A stretch of DNA of 64,000 nt. Origin: Pseudorasbora parva (lineage: Eukaryota > Chordata > Actinopteri > Cypriniformes > Gobionidae). Position 1 is the first letter of the stretch. Every line of letters starts with the position of its first letter. Below the pieces are notes generated by a model that worked only from the letters and a program-made list of their open reading frames with translations, did not search any database and was not told the DNA's origin. The translations under genes and the position numbers were made by a program. The stretch lies in contig NC_090176.1 in NCBI RefSeq assembly GCF_024679245.1, positions 19,351,793 to 19,415,792 of the forward strand, read 5' to 3'. Positions 1 through 11,809 of the stretch are shown here, in pieces.

Positions 1-231
1 GTGCCCATGCTTACCCCTGTCCACCACAAAATCGCCAACAGTGGGCATGTGAGCATTAGAACTGGACCACGGAGTAATGGAAAAAGGTGGCCTGGTCTGA
101 TAAATCATGTTTTCTTTTACATCACGTGAATGGCCGTGCGTGTGTGTCACTTACCTGGGAAACACATGGGATCAGGATGCACTATGGGAAGAAGGCAAAG
201 CCGGCGGAGGCAGTGTGATTAATGTACAGAT

Positions 232-374
232 TAATGTTTCACTTTAGATCTTGCTTGATAGCCGTAGTCACCATTCACTTTCACAGTTAGAAAAGAACAG
301 CTCTAAATAACTTCTTTGGTGTTCAACGGAATATACAATGGTCTGTTTCCTTTTGGGGTGAACTGTTCCTTTAA
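232..374. repeat. Terminal fragment of a 'TTAA...GTTCACCC' foldback repeat family
   Basis: The stretch ends in ggggtgaactgttccttTAA followed by g, the reverse complement of a terminus seen again at 26494 (TTAA then a run containing ttcaccc). Such ends are typical of abundant short DNA repeats in cyprinids. Only one end is recognisable; the other boundary is a guess. Confidence 0.4.
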
Positions 375-1314
375 GAAGCCGTTTAGCAATTGGCATGGAT
401 GATACATTTAGCAATGATAGTGCTTAATGTTTGCATGAGCCCAAGTCTGTAATTTACAAAATGGACCACTTAACCATGGAGAAAATGAGTTAACTCTGTG
501 TGGTCTTTAGAGGACCAGACATTCTGCTGACTGCAAAGAGAGAAAACAACCTGTGCATGTTAACATGGCACTGTGGAGTCTGATGAGCACATCTGTTAGA
601 TGGTCCGGCTGCAGGCATTAGAGGAAATGCCAGAGACCACCCGCCTGTGGGTCAGGCCTCTTTACTGACCGCGACTAAACAGAGGTCAGCACTTAGCAAA
701 TAAGGTGTCTTTGCACACATGTTGTGCCACTGTACCTGCTCAAAACTGATTATTACTGGTGGAACCAATTTTGACTCATTTGGGTCAAATCCACCATAAA
801 GCCTAACATAATGTTATCATTGCTGAACATTTACAGGACTCAAATGGACCAGACACAGATGGTCTAATATTTCACACCAGCAATTCTGGAATGAAACTGG
901 ACCTCCTTGAAAATATCCAAACATTTCGACACTCCGGTTTATTGGAATGTGCTCCGTTGGCACTTGTCTGATAAGGCTAATATGTGTTTTCCTCTGCGCG
1001 GTTAATAATTTGCTGCATTTCTTGTGACTTGATGTCGGGCGCAAGAGTGGGCGAAATTCAACCTGTCACGGGAAAATGGGAAAACAGCTGTTGGAACCAT
1101 ATGTGGCGTTTCCATGGAAACCAGGCATGGGGAAAGGAGAGGACGAGAGAGGAAAAGGCAAGATAGTAGGAGACGAGAAATTAAAAGATAAGGAATATGG
1201 TTAATACATAAAAACTATTGCTATTTTTGGATGCCACTGACTGTCACATTTGATGAGCTCTTAAATCTACAGTATATATTTTGACATATAAATAACCCAT
1301 GTATATGGTGATTT
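375..1314. other. Intronic sequence, no feature seen
   Basis: Mixed-composition sequence with short open frames only (at most 75 codons), none with recognisable protein content. No RNA gene, SINE box or terminal repeat was seen. Confidence 0.4.
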
Positions 1315-1433
<119 letters not shown>

Positions 1434-1478
1434 AAAATAAAACTTAATTTTCAGCATTATTACCCCAGTCTTGAGTGC

Positions 1479-3190
1479 CACATGATCAGTGTTGCCACAG
1501 TTACTTTGAAAAAGTAATCTGATTACTGATTACTGATTACTCCTTTAAAAAGTAACTTAGTTACTTTACAGATTACTTGATTTTAAAAGTAACTAAGTTA
1601 GATTACAAGTTACTTTATTAGTTACATTCAGCAGTTGCCGACAACACCGCTGCCGCCTCAAAATAGAAATGACAACCGTTTTTGGCAACACACTTTATTG
1701 TATTTATGCCCGAGACTGACGGTCCCGACTTTTTTACGCCCCCTTTTTTAGGCTTCTCCTTCGTTTTATATTTATTTTAATAATTAAAATGAACAATGAG
1801 ATGTGCTGGTGGAAACAACATGAGACCATGATAGCTTGCGCCACTGTCAAGATATGGCTCGCGCAGGGTTAAAGAGTCCGTATCTTCAGCACAGCTGCTA
1901 GAGTTATGGCCTTTTTACAACTGGTTCCTTCATTCGTTTTCTCTGACCAGGTATCTATCTGATTGCGAAATGACCAGGAGTGGGCCTAAATGCCTTCCGA
2001 GAGTCTTTCCAGACGTATTTAATTCCGATCACTCAAACAAACCAATTCAGAAGGTGCATGAAAGCATTTCAAACTAAACCGGACAAATGTAAATATATCT
2101 GGTTGTTTAAACCACATGTGTAAATTTTACTCCTGGCAAATAATTAAAAAATAAATGTGTGAGAGCGTGTTATGTTGTAGTCAGATAGATATGACGGTGC
2201 AACTGCAACACCGCTGCAGATGAGTAAAGCAAGCCAACGCATATGGCCGTAAATGAAACTTTAAAATAAGTCACACAAAACACAATCATCTTTAATATAA
2301 AATAATGAGACTAATGATCTTACCAGTGCTTAGGTCGCTCTCTCTCTCATATTGTGATCATTGAATTTAAAATGAGCTGCTGAATAAAATGCTGGAATCT
2401 TTTGCTTTGATGTGAACTCCGTTAAATGAGCATACCGCGGGAATTGAAGATCGGATTTATATTAATTTTGCTGAAGTGTAAGGTAGGCTATAAGACAACC
2501 TGCCTGTACTTTTTTTTTTTGTTTGTTTAGATTGTGTAGCCCGTTTCGGGTTTTTTGAGCACCGTTGCGAGCATGTTGTGAGCAGTAGGCTAATCTATCA
2601 GCTGCCTCAGCTCGTCAGAAATGCCTTTGTGGTGGTATAATAACTAGCCTACTTTGTTTTTAATGTCAAAGTAGTTATATTTCGTTTCGTTTATTTTTTA
2701 AGTTCATTTAGAAAAATGTTTGGAGCAATTTTTGTTTGTTAAATTAAAGTTTTAATTTTTTTATGTGACGACCCAGTGAGTTAACCGCATGTTTAATAGC
2801 CTAGTCTCTCAAACCAACTCTTGAATTGTCTTGCCTATATAAACTTTAATTTAACAAACAAAATTAGGATAATAAAAAACGAAACGAAAAATAACTACTT
2901 TGACATTAAAAACAAAACTGAACTATTTTAATGGCTGCAACAATGTAAAAAATAAAATAAATAAATAAAAAACACGGCTCCAGCCCTCGGGCTGAGAACT
3001 TTGATAAGCTGTCGGTTTTTACAAAGGAAAATGACTAAAATAGTAACTCACAGTGACTTGGATAAGTAACTTTAATCTGATTACTGGTTTGGAAATAGTA
3101 ACGCGTTAGATTACTCGTTACTGGAAAAAAGTAGTCAGATTAGAGTAACGCGTTACTATGTAACGCGTTACTGGCATCACTGCACATGAT
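1479..3190 (+). mobile_element. hAT-type non-autonomous transposon, copy 1, with perfect 8-bp TSD
   Basis: The element itself is 1487-3182 (1,696 bp). It begins cagtgttgccacag and ends ggcatcactg, so both termini read CAGTGnTGCCA from the outside. It is flanked by a perfect 8-bp direct repeat, cacatgat, at 1479-1486 and 3183-3190. An 8-bp target duplication with CAG..-type termini is the hallmark of the hAT superfamily. Subterminal regions are rich in overlapping gtaacgcgttac and agtaatcagatt motifs. No transposase frame is present, so it depends on a transposase elsewhere. A second copy lies in the opposite orientation at 39354-41050. hAT assignment is strong; the specific family is not named. 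Confidence 0.93.
2653..2926. repeat. Internal ~90-bp inverted repeat inside hAT copy 1
   Basis: Left arm 2653-2752 carries taatgtcaaagtagttat, ttcgtttcgttt and tttgtttgttaaattaaagt. The right arm, 2841-2926, is its reverse complement around an ~88-bp loop. The right arm lacks about 24 bases (the tttagaaaaatgtt..gagca part) that both arms have in the other copy of this element, so it has suffered an internal deletion. The palindrome may be a MITE that jumped into the ancestral hAT or an intrinsic hairpin of the family. Confidence 0.8.
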
Positions 3191-3237
3191 CCTTCTGAAA
3201 TAATGCCAATATGCTAATTGCTGCTCAAGAAACATGT

Positions 3238-3264
3238 ATCATCATCATCATCATCATCATCATC
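3238..3264. repeat. (ATC)n microsatellite
   Basis: Nine tandem atc triplets. On the minus strand they give an Asp run inside a spurious open frame. Confidence 0.95.
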
Positions 3265-5782
3265 TGTGGAAACCATTTTTTCTGGATTTTCCCCCCAGAA
3301 TTCTGTGAATAGAAAGTAGAAATAAACAGAACTACTTAATTTAACTTCAACTACCAAATCAACCGCTGCGCTAAAACAAGGGCTTGAAACTTTTTCGGAT
3401 TTGTGTGACTTTAAAATAAATTGGAGAAACACATATGGGCAATAGTATGTTTATTATGGCCAATCAGCATGCAAGCTTGTGAAGACTCGCCCATCGAAAT
3501 TCTACCACAGAAGTGGTCACAGGATTGTAAACACAAATCTGCCTCACTTTACCGTTTGTGATCAGATCACCTGAAATGGAAACCCAAGAGAGGATAGGGC
3601 AGAGCATACAGGACTAAAGTGTACGGTCATGTGAGACTTGTTGGTCTGTGTATGTGTACGAGAGTGAGTGTGAGTTTGAGATATGGTGGACTTTGTCGCC
3701 AAGGATATTTTCCCAGATAAACAAACAAATCCTTTAGAACACTGCTTCTATTGTTCTTTGAACTCTTCAGTTAAATCAAATCCACTGCAGGACTGTAATG
3801 AAGTGCATGAGTGTATCTTGCATAACACACTACAACAGTGCATTATGCTCGGCAGCAGGATACAGGTGTCATCCATTAGCAATAATATAATAGGCAAGGG
3901 GAGCCAGCCATCTAGGCAGTGTGGACGGGCCTAGACAAATGTTAATGTATAATACTAATGGGGGAGGGGGGTTGGAGTAGAGAAGTGCACACAACAAATT
4001 GATGTCTCTAGAGGTCTGAATTCAATCAGTGGCACCACAATCAGACATATTGAGTCATTCAGATAGCGTGTATACAACCATTTGAAACACATTAGCTCAG
4101 CGTCAAAACCTAGCAAGTTGCACTGCTGTCTGGTGTCTAGATAGATGGTGTCATCTTAGACAGCAAACTGAAAAGGAACTTCATAAGTAACATTTTATAT
4201 GCTGTAGGCAGAGCTCTTCGTCTGAAACAACTCACAAATGAGTTTGGTGTTAGCATGTTGCTAAGCTAACAGCTCAGTACACTCAGGGCCAGATTTGCGC
4301 CATCGCAAACCCTCCTTTGGTGTAAAAAAAAACAAAAACTACTATCGGGATTCACTAGAGACACGCAGTGTAAAAAAATTGTGCTTAAAAGGCGTGGACA
4401 GGGTTATTTTTGCAGCTGACTTGATCGCATACGCATAGGAGTTTCTCTTTCAGACGCAAATTTTATGGGAGGAGAGAATTTAAATTAATCATGCAAGGTG
4501 ATATATGCTAGTAGGTTTGCGCTCGTCAATTTACTGATATTTTCGTCATTATTCACCACCCAAAAAGCATGTCTTAAAGCAGATGCTAATTTGCGCTGCA
4601 CTTGGTAGATTACTTTGGTAATTATTGAAATGATCCGTCTTTTGCGCGTTGCAGTAGTTCAGAAATTTCCACTCCCGTCCGCGCTTTATTGGTATAGCTT
4701 GCTCATGAGTAATGCTAATTTGTCTTGTTTAGTAAATGTGGCCGTTAGCATGCAAATTGATGGCACAAACAGTGGGGAAATGGTAATTTCTCTTTTTGGC
4801 TGAATATTTTTAATCCGTACTCTTTAAATATAGGCCAAATGGCATTTTGCTGCTCATTTAAATGAACATTTCGCACCTCATTTTCCTTTTTGGTTTTATT
4901 TTTTCCCCCACTGAAATAGTCTTAGACATGCTCTTTAAATGGATTCTCTTTCAAGGTCACACCTATTCCATATCCATCTCTCCGTCCTTTCCTCATTTGT
5001 ACCCTCACATCCCTTGATGTTCCGCCATCAGTGACAAGAGACTCCAACCTTTCATCTCTTAAATGAATTGTCTTCTCCTCCAGAAACCAGCAAAGCAGGT
5101 TTCTCTTTATCTCTAAACCTGACAGAAATCCGTTGGGAGTTCCATTCAAGCATAGATGCTTCATGTTTTTGAAATGGACTTTGGAGGCCTGGCTATGTTT
5201 TTCTGATCAGGGGAGAGTTCAGTCTTTGACAATAAGAGGAGGAGGATTTGGGGGCAATGTTAAGGTTAAAATGGGCTCACTGGGGTGGAAAAGGCATTCC
5301 AGCTACTTGAAGGAGCTGAAAATATAAACCTCATCATGTGTAGTCAGTGCTCTGATTGCATTCAAATTCCTAACCGAAACCTTTTCACTCAGAAAGAGCT
5401 GAAGTGGCATTTGACATTGTATCCCATCTTATCCTATGCCTGGCAAAATGGACAGTGCCTTGGATCAGCAGACACAGGCCAGTTTGGAACCCAAGAGTGG
5501 TGGACAAATAAATATAGGTTGATTTTTATGAAAAGTAGTGGAGTAAACAGAATTAAATCATCCTTTGGAATGTAGTGAAATAAAGGCAAAATATGAATGT
5601 GTGTTGAATGGAGGCACTTTTGAGCATAAGTTGTGGGAATACAAAAGCAAAAATCACATTAACTTTCTCACCTAGGTTTTAAACGGGGTCATACTTTTCA
5701 TGTATTTTAAGCCTTCCTAGTCCAAAAACACCGTCTACTGAAAATACATTTGGGGGGGGAGGGGGATTCTCATTTAGTATCA
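3265..5782. other. Intronic sequence; possible old DNA-transposon remnant near 4285-4920
   Basis: No convincing gene. The section from about 4285 starts gggccagatttgcgcc and contains repeated tttgcgc-type words, which suggests an old Harbinger-like repeat, but I could not pair its ends. The open frames here (up to 96 codons, at 5285-5575) have no recognisable domain. Confidence 0.35.
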
Positions 5783-8700
5783 GGTTTCTGTAGGGCTGGA
5801 CGATATGGCCAAAATTTATATCACGATATATTTCTTAATTTTGGTCGATACGATATCATTTCGATATCGATATGAACTATATAAAAGCTTTAGAAAAACT
5901 ACCAAGAACTGCCACAAAGGATTTCTGTACCTACAAACTTCTGATAAATTAATTTGCCAAGTCTATGAAACCTCCTCCTATAAAACTATATAATATTTTA
6001 GAAATAAAAACGGTACAAATAAATTAATGTTCACCTTTTATTTGTATTTAGCCTTTATACGAACAAGAAATGTGAAATCACCATCAAATAAACAAGACTC
6101 TCACTTCGCAGACGCAGTTTATTGAGCATTTTCTTTTAAGTTTTAAATTTCAGTGAAGAACAATTCATAGCGCTATATTCTCCTTTTATGCAAAACTATA
6201 CCTTTATCTACTGATGCACAAAAAATAAATCAAATAAGACTCAATTCAGTGGCCTATTTGTGCTCTGTTTGAGATGAGTGCACGCTGCTTTTGCAAGGCT
6301 TTAAAGCCCCACTTGGCTACTTTTGCTCTCGGGGTCCCCCTACAGTTTGGAAAAAATTATGTCCTCAACTACTGTCGTAAGCTGTCATCCTACAACAGGG
6401 GATGCCATCGCGCGTGCATTTGTTGACATGACAACCCTGATAGCCCTGAACTAGTCTCGTCTCATAACCCGCGGACCCCGTATGTCTATTTAATGGTCGC
6501 GGGTGCGCGGCGTGTTGTAAAAATATATACAGTGGTGCGGTGCGGGCCAAATAACTTCAAGCGTCCCGCGGGTCGGTGCGGTCGGTGCAGCACTAACAGT
6601 TCCCCTGAAAACTGCAAGAGGAGTTCTTCTGGCGTCGCGTGTGAAATGTCTTCATCCCAGGTAACGTTACAGTCAGTGGCAGATGCTTCAGCATGTCATA
6701 TGAATATAATTTCATGGGTTTTGTTTTTTTTAAACGCCAAATAATCACGATGCTCACGTTTACAAGCCAGCGTCATTATAGTAGTCTATTGGTTACCATT
6801 TTACAGAATCTATATGATACTTCAGTAAGTTCAATGTTTGAGTGGTAGCTCACCGTAACAAGCAGGACAGCATCGGTCGGGCACGCCTCCTTCAGCTCAC
6901 GCCAACGAGCAAACCCTGGTCACATTTTGATCCTCGTCCTGCCTTTAATCCCATCATTTTTTCATTTCCTCTTATTGCTTTCCTCCAACAAAACCTTTTC
7001 TTTCTTATTTGTCTCTGCTGCTTCGGACATGACTATATTATCCGACGAACAAAGTTGGGCTCGCACGTCCGAATGTAAGGAAGTGTGTGTGTTGGTGGAA
7101 GTGACGTATATGCCGTAAAGCAGTTGAATTTTGTAGTTCTTTTCTTTTTCTCGGGTTACTACCCGAAACCCGCAGTTTAAAAGTACGATTAAAAACGATA
7201 CAGACCCCATCAGGCAATGGCAGACGTGTCATTCAACCTATTGTAAGTAGATTTATCATCTCAAGAGTCTTAAAAAATATATTATGAAGGTTGAAAAGTT
7301 ACCTAGTGCTGCTTTAACAGGAGCAAATGATACATTTTCGTGAAGCCATGTCTGACCGTCTTTCACAAGCTTTGAAAGGTAATTTAAACGAGAATGAACG
7401 CATTGGTGTTAATACATGACATTGTGTGCAAATGTGGAAAGTATTAAAACAAATGTGCCACTTGCCTCTTACACAAATATCTACATGGATTATTTGTAAC
7501 GCTTGGCATCGTTGTTAGACATTAGATTGATGCATCTATGTCGATGTATTGTTACACCCCTAGTCGGCACCTCTCCGGCACAAGTTTAATATCAGCCCCA
7601 TTCCCACAGGATTCGTATATCTGGGGACCTCTGGTGATTTGTAATAATTGCAGAGAATGTCTGTGATCTTAATCCCGTGCGAATCGGCCATGTCTGTAAT
7701 TTGTAAAGTAAAAATTCCCCCGCAAATTACCTACCATATTTCGCCGAACACCGAGGTCCTGTGATAACATTAGTCCCGACATCTCTGTGATTTGGCCAGG
7801 ATTAGGCGGATTGTATATACTTTTTGCAAGCTTTTTTTCTCCCTGTGAGCATTTCTATCTTTATATTTCACGAAGAATTAAGTCTGCATTCATAATGCGC
7901 ACCGTTATAAATCCCCGTGCAGCCGCGCCCACACGGATTATACTTTCACTTTAGAATGAGTATCAATTTGAGAGTAATCTGATTGAATGGTGTGTTTAAT
8001 ATTAACATCAATACTGTTCTGAATGAAAAACATAACAGAACAGTATAGTACAATGACAATCTTGTTTAAATAGGCGCTTTTACATTTAGTTTTGAAACTG
8101 AATCTTCCGCCGTATATTGTCAGCTTCTCACTCATGATAAATGAAATCTGATTCCTGCCGCTGGTCTGAACTCAGTTCATGGCGTCTGTTCGCTAACTGA
8201 ACGAAATTATATTTATTTATTAGGCTACTGTAAAATAATCAAAACGATATCGATGCCTGTTTATGATTTCATACAGCTATCTATAACGAACATCATATCC
8301 GGGAGAAGTCAGTAAATTCGAGTAAAATCACAGGCTTTGCTTATCCCATGCGAATGCGCCACGCAAAACTCAGATGTGGAGGAGTCATTTCTCAATCACA
8401 GAGGTCCCTAGATAATACTAATCCCGTGCGAATAGTGCTTTAGATAGACGAACCACTTCCACGCCACTAAAGAAAGTTAGTCGTTCTTCTCTTATCAACT
8501 ATTTATTTCTCCTTACTTGTGGAAGCTCGTTCATTCACATTTGTGTTGCGGTCAGGGAAACTCTCTTTGTAGCTAAAACGTGCCGCGTTGGATCTATCAG
8601 CCTACTACTGCTGAGCACTGGCTGCGTGTCCGTGGTGTAGGCCTACGTCATCACGCAAGAAGCCAATCGTGTTCTGCTCTTTCTGATGGCATGCGCCCTG

Positions 8701-8816
8701 AACATCAGTCATATCGAAATATCGGAAATGTGTTTAAAAATCATATCACCGTTATTGAAAAAAATTATATCGCGATATATATTGATATTGAATTATTGTC
8801 CAGCCCTAGGTTTCTG
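5783..8816. mobile_element. hAT transposon (TAGGGCTGGACGATAT termini), 3.0 kb, perfect 8-bp TSD
   Basis: The element is 5791-8808. It starts tagggctggacgatat and ends gtccagcccta; the ends are inverted repeats extending into the cgatat-rich subtermini (tatcacgatatat left, atatcgcgatatat right). The flanks ggtttctg at 5783-5790 and 8809-8816 are identical, an 8-bp hAT-type duplication. No transposase frame of useful length remains. A separate TTAA-target element is nested at 6305-7313. Another hAT-like end (gttacacccctag, about 7550-7562) lies inside, so the interior is itself composite. Repeated words aatcccgtgcgaat at about 7672 and 8420 mark an additional unresolved internal repeat. Confidence 0.92.
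6301..7317. mobile_element. TTAA-target DNA element nested in the 3.0 kb hAT
   Basis: TTAA occurs at 6301-6304 and 7314-7317. Just inside, the left end reads agccccacttggctactttt and the right end, inverted, reads agcagcactaggtaactttt, a clear if imperfect terminal inverted repeat. The interior is more GC-rich than the surroundings (for example 6480-6600). TTAA duplication is used by piggyBac and Kolobok elements; no transposase is present, so the superfamily is open. Being inside the hAT, it is younger than its host. Confidence 0.75.
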
Positions 8817-8825
8817 ACATCAGTA

Positions 8826-9037
8826 CACTGAAAAAAAAAAAAAATAATAATAATATTTCAATTGAAAATTTCTAGTGACTGATCACATCTAAATTTTTCA
8901 GTTGGCCGAACTGAAATTCTGTGAATTGATGCAATTTTTAACAGAAATTCAATTCAGCTAACTGAAAAATTTAGATGTGATCAGTCATTGATAATTTCAA
9001 TTGGAGACCTACTTATTTTTATTTATTTTTTACAGTG
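8826..9037. mobile_element. 212-bp foldback MITE with TA target duplication
   Basis: Flanked by TA at 8824-8825 and 9038-9039; termini cactg/cagtg. The two halves are long inverted repeats: tttctagtgactgatcacat..ttcagttggccgaa on the left mirrors ttcagctaactgaaaa..tgtgatcagtcattga on the right. TA flanks fit a Tc1/mariner-mobilised MITE. A truncated relative lies at 11698-11803. Confidence 0.87.
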
Positions 9038-9117
9038 TATGAACATATAAATGTTCAACATTTACATGTTAACAGCACTAAACTTAGAAGTTTGGTCTGC
9101 TAATTAAAACTTATAAC

Positions 9118-10746
9118 TAGGGGGTGTAATGATATACTTGTGTCAAGATTCAATACAAATTGTGATACTGAACTCATGATATGCATTAATATTTTAAAGG
9201 GGAGGTGAAATGCTGTTTCATGCATACTGAGCTTTTTACACTGATAAAGACTTGGATTCCCATCCTAAACATAGACAAAGTTTCAAAAACTGATATTGGA
9301 TGTTTGATGGAGTATTGCTGTGTCAAAAATACTCCTTCCGGTTTCTCACAAGTTTCGGAGAGTTTTTTTCGAGTATGGCTCGGCTTGACGTTAATAGATC
9401 GGAAGGTCCTTGTATGGGCCGTACGGGCTCTTCTCCCGGTAGGGTGCGCGCGCGTGACTAGAGCGAGAGAGGAAATGCACGCCCATAAACACTTACTCAG
9501 CTGCAGATCCAGTCGTCCGTAAACACTTATGTCGTTATAGTCCACGCCGCGCTCCACTTTATTCCTATGGGTGACGTCGAGCGACTTCAACGCTTCAGCA
9601 CAGCATTCCGGGAAGGCAGCGCTGCATTTGAACCGATTTGAACGCAGAAATAATGGGAAGCTTCACAACATCGCTTTATTCGCATCGTAAAGTGGGTTTC
9701 CACGGTCACTGCTGTATCAGGACTTCACCAAATCATACCAAAGAAGTGTGTTTTTGACGGAGCGGTCCCAGCGATAAAGGTTCGGTCCTGCTTTGGATGT
9801 AAGTAAAACTGCTTCAAATGTCTGTGCTGTTGGCTATCGTCGCGTGAGTAAACATCAGTAAACGACACGATCGCGTGCTTCGTCATTCAAATGCGCTAAC
9901 GGTTACTCCATTGTTGTTCTATGTTATAACGTTACACTAGTCTGACGTGCAAAACCGTTTTGCTTGCTACTGCTAAGGTTTAGTCGCATACAGTAGTCCA
10001 TAAACCGAATCATGTCCTCATAATCTGTGAGTAAACACACACAAATGTTGACAGGCCACTAAATACAGTACATACCACAGAGACGGACGCCCTGCTGTTG
10101 CTGTTTCTCCTGTTCAATTTATTTCAGCCTCCCAATCTGATTCTGGATCGATAGCCATGGGTTTCTCCACGCTTGAGGCGGTGACGTTTTATGCGCATTC
10201 GTCATTCTTTAGCTCCGCCCACACTATACGCGTCTAGGTGCTCAGTTTTTTCCGGAAAGACTCGGTACAGCCTATATTTCTTTTATAAATATAATAAAAC
10301 TAAAGACTTTTCGGAGATATGAAGGATGCAATACTACTCTATAGGTACTCAAGATTGACATGAGATTGACTGAAACTGTGTTTCACCCCCCCCCCCCCCC
10401 CCTTAAGCCAAAAAAAAAAAAACTTTTCGATTATAATTAAAACAATATTATTATTTTATTATTATCAGGACCAACAAATATTACCCCATTGCATTACATT
10501 CAACATTTTATATAGTTGTTTAATTTTGTAATGTCACCGAAACTCTGTAAACTGTTTTTGAGCATCATGCAAGCATGTGAACATCCATTTTTACCACAGT
10601 ATGCACGCCGTTGTAAACCTGTTTATCATAAAGCCACTGTATCTTTTCAGAAGACTTGAATTTAAATTACACAATTATTTTGACGATGTCTTTGAAATTA
10701 ACATATCGCAATATCTCAATATAACGTTGTTTCTGTTACAACCCTA
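9118..10746. mobile_element. hAT-like element (TAGGGGGTGTAATGATAT end) hosting a nested TTAA element
   Basis: The left end tagggggtgtaatgatat at 9118 and right end gttgtttctgttacaaccct..a at 10746 are inverted. The host is mostly ends: 9118-9193 and 10407-10746. Flanking 8-mers (cttataac at 9110-9117, cttaaagg at 10747-10754) match at only five of eight positions, so the duplication is decayed or was disturbed by the element that later landed on the right edge. The Tol2/hAT-like terminus is the main evidence. Confidence 0.7.
9194..10406. mobile_element. TTAA-target element (AGGGGAGGTGAAATGC terminus), 1.2 kb, nested
   Basis: TTAA at 9194-9197 and 10403-10406 bracket 9198-10402. The left end aggggaggtgaaatgctgtttca pairs with the inverted right end, g-run then ggtgaaacacagtttca. 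The right terminus holds a C run (10387-10402). Within it the text around 9731-9760 (ccaaagaagtgtgtttttgacgg) resembles the start of a THAP zinc-finger exon known from Kolobok-type elements of fish, but it is far too short to prove it. It is nested inside the hAT-like element at 9118-10746. Confidence 0.78.
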
Positions 10747-11231
10747 CTTAAAGGTAGCCTAGAAATCTAGACGCACCCTAGCGGCAGCAAATTTAATCTG
10801 CTCGCAAGTGTCGTCTAGGAACTCTCAATACCCTTCTGAGCTGTATTCCTCTCAATCTGGACGGGCCAATCACATCGTGTATAGAGTCGGCGGGCGGGGC
10901 CATAATGACGACGGCCGAGTTGCGTTTGCGTGCTTCTAGTAAACACAGAGACTGACGAACGGCGGCGGTCTTTCGAATCAGCTTTGACCGCGACTCTGGA
11001 AGACTTGGAGATGTGTTCGGAGTTTAGCCGACCGGATATGGTGAATGTTTAATCTATCAACAAGCTCTGTTTCACCTTCGTTGCTCTGGTTGGTGTAGCG
11101 ATATCCTATCGTGTGCAGAGAGAGTCTGAAAGACAACCGTTTATCCCGCCCCTCGGATTGAGCCCTGTCTATGGTGAGTTTCCAGACCAAACATCTTGAT
11201 GTGGGTCTGGCTTGTCAGGCTAACTTAAAGG
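10746..11231. mobile_element. 468-bp element with TAGCCT..AGGCTA ends and a 9-bp direct repeat
   Basis: The element is 10755-11222, starting tagcctagaaatctagac and ending cttgtcaggcta. Inverted, the right end reads tagcctgacaagccagac, matching the left with few changes. It is flanked by acttaaagg at 10746-10754 and 11223-11231. The duplication may be 8 bp (hAT) plus one chance base, or a true 9 bp (MULE-like). It interrupts a TTAAAGGTGCCCTA-type repeat just inside its first bases. GC content is locally high, with open frames on both strands that carry no domain. Confidence 0.82.
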
Positions 11232-11420
11232 TGCCCTAAAATGAAAAATTGAATTAACCTTGCCATAGTGAAATAATAAGAGTTCAGTACATGGACATCA
11301 CATACTGAGAGTCTCAAACACCATTGCCTCCTACTTCTTATGTAAATCTTGTGCATGAAAAACACCACGGAAAAATAAGTGATTCTCAACATAACACCAG
11401 GCTGTGCAGGGGACGTGAGG
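11225..11420 (+). repeat. Truncated TTAAAGGTGCCCTA repeat
   Basis: Begins ttaaaggtgccctaaaatga and runs through a segment with agttcagtacatggacat and ctcaaacaccattg, which I recognise as a common cyprinid TTAA-target repeat. The similarity fades after about 11420, so only the 5' end is here. Confidence 0.5.
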
Positions 11421-11602
11421 ATTTGTCATACCCTTCCCACAGATAAAAAATGTCAACAGTTATGGTTGATGGTTATAATCGGATACCACAACAATTTCAT
11501 TCAAAGTCGTTTTTTTGTTCGCCAATTTCAAGCAAGCTTCGCTCAGTGTCTTAAACTGAAATAAGGGGCAATTACAACTGTATTCTGCAAGCAGTAAGTA
11601 GT

Positions 11603-11697
11603 AGGGCTGTGAAACTTTGGGTAGCCAGTGAATCGATTTGATTCACGATTCGTAGGTTTTCGGTTCGATTCAAGAAAGATTTTTGCAAATTCAGATA
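11603..11697 (+). repeat. hAT terminal fragment (TAGGGCTGTGAAACTTTGGG)
   Basis: Starts tagggctgtgaaactttggg and continues with gattcacgattcg and ttcggttcgattc, the palindrome-rich subterminal pattern of a hAT. No partner end is present; a MITE remnant abuts it. Confidence 0.55.
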
Positions 11698-11803
11698 AGG
11701 TCTCCTATTGAAAATTTTCTAGTGACATCTACATTTTTTAGTTGGCCGAATAGAATTTCTGTTAATTAAATTGAGTCACAAGAACATTTTATTTATTTTT
11801 TAC
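11698..11803 (-). repeat. Half copy of the 8826-9037 MITE
   Basis: Shares ggtctcc.attgaaa, tctagtgac, atctacattttt.agttggccgaa and the end tttatttattttttacagtg with the complete copy. Only one arm is left, so the foldback is lost. Confidence 0.7.
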
Positions 11804-11809
11804 AGTGTA

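Noticed and set aside
9186..9590. 134-codon minus-strand frame and overlapping 105-codon plus-strand frame
   Set aside because: Both lie in a nested TTAA element and its host; no transposase or host-gene motif was seen in either.
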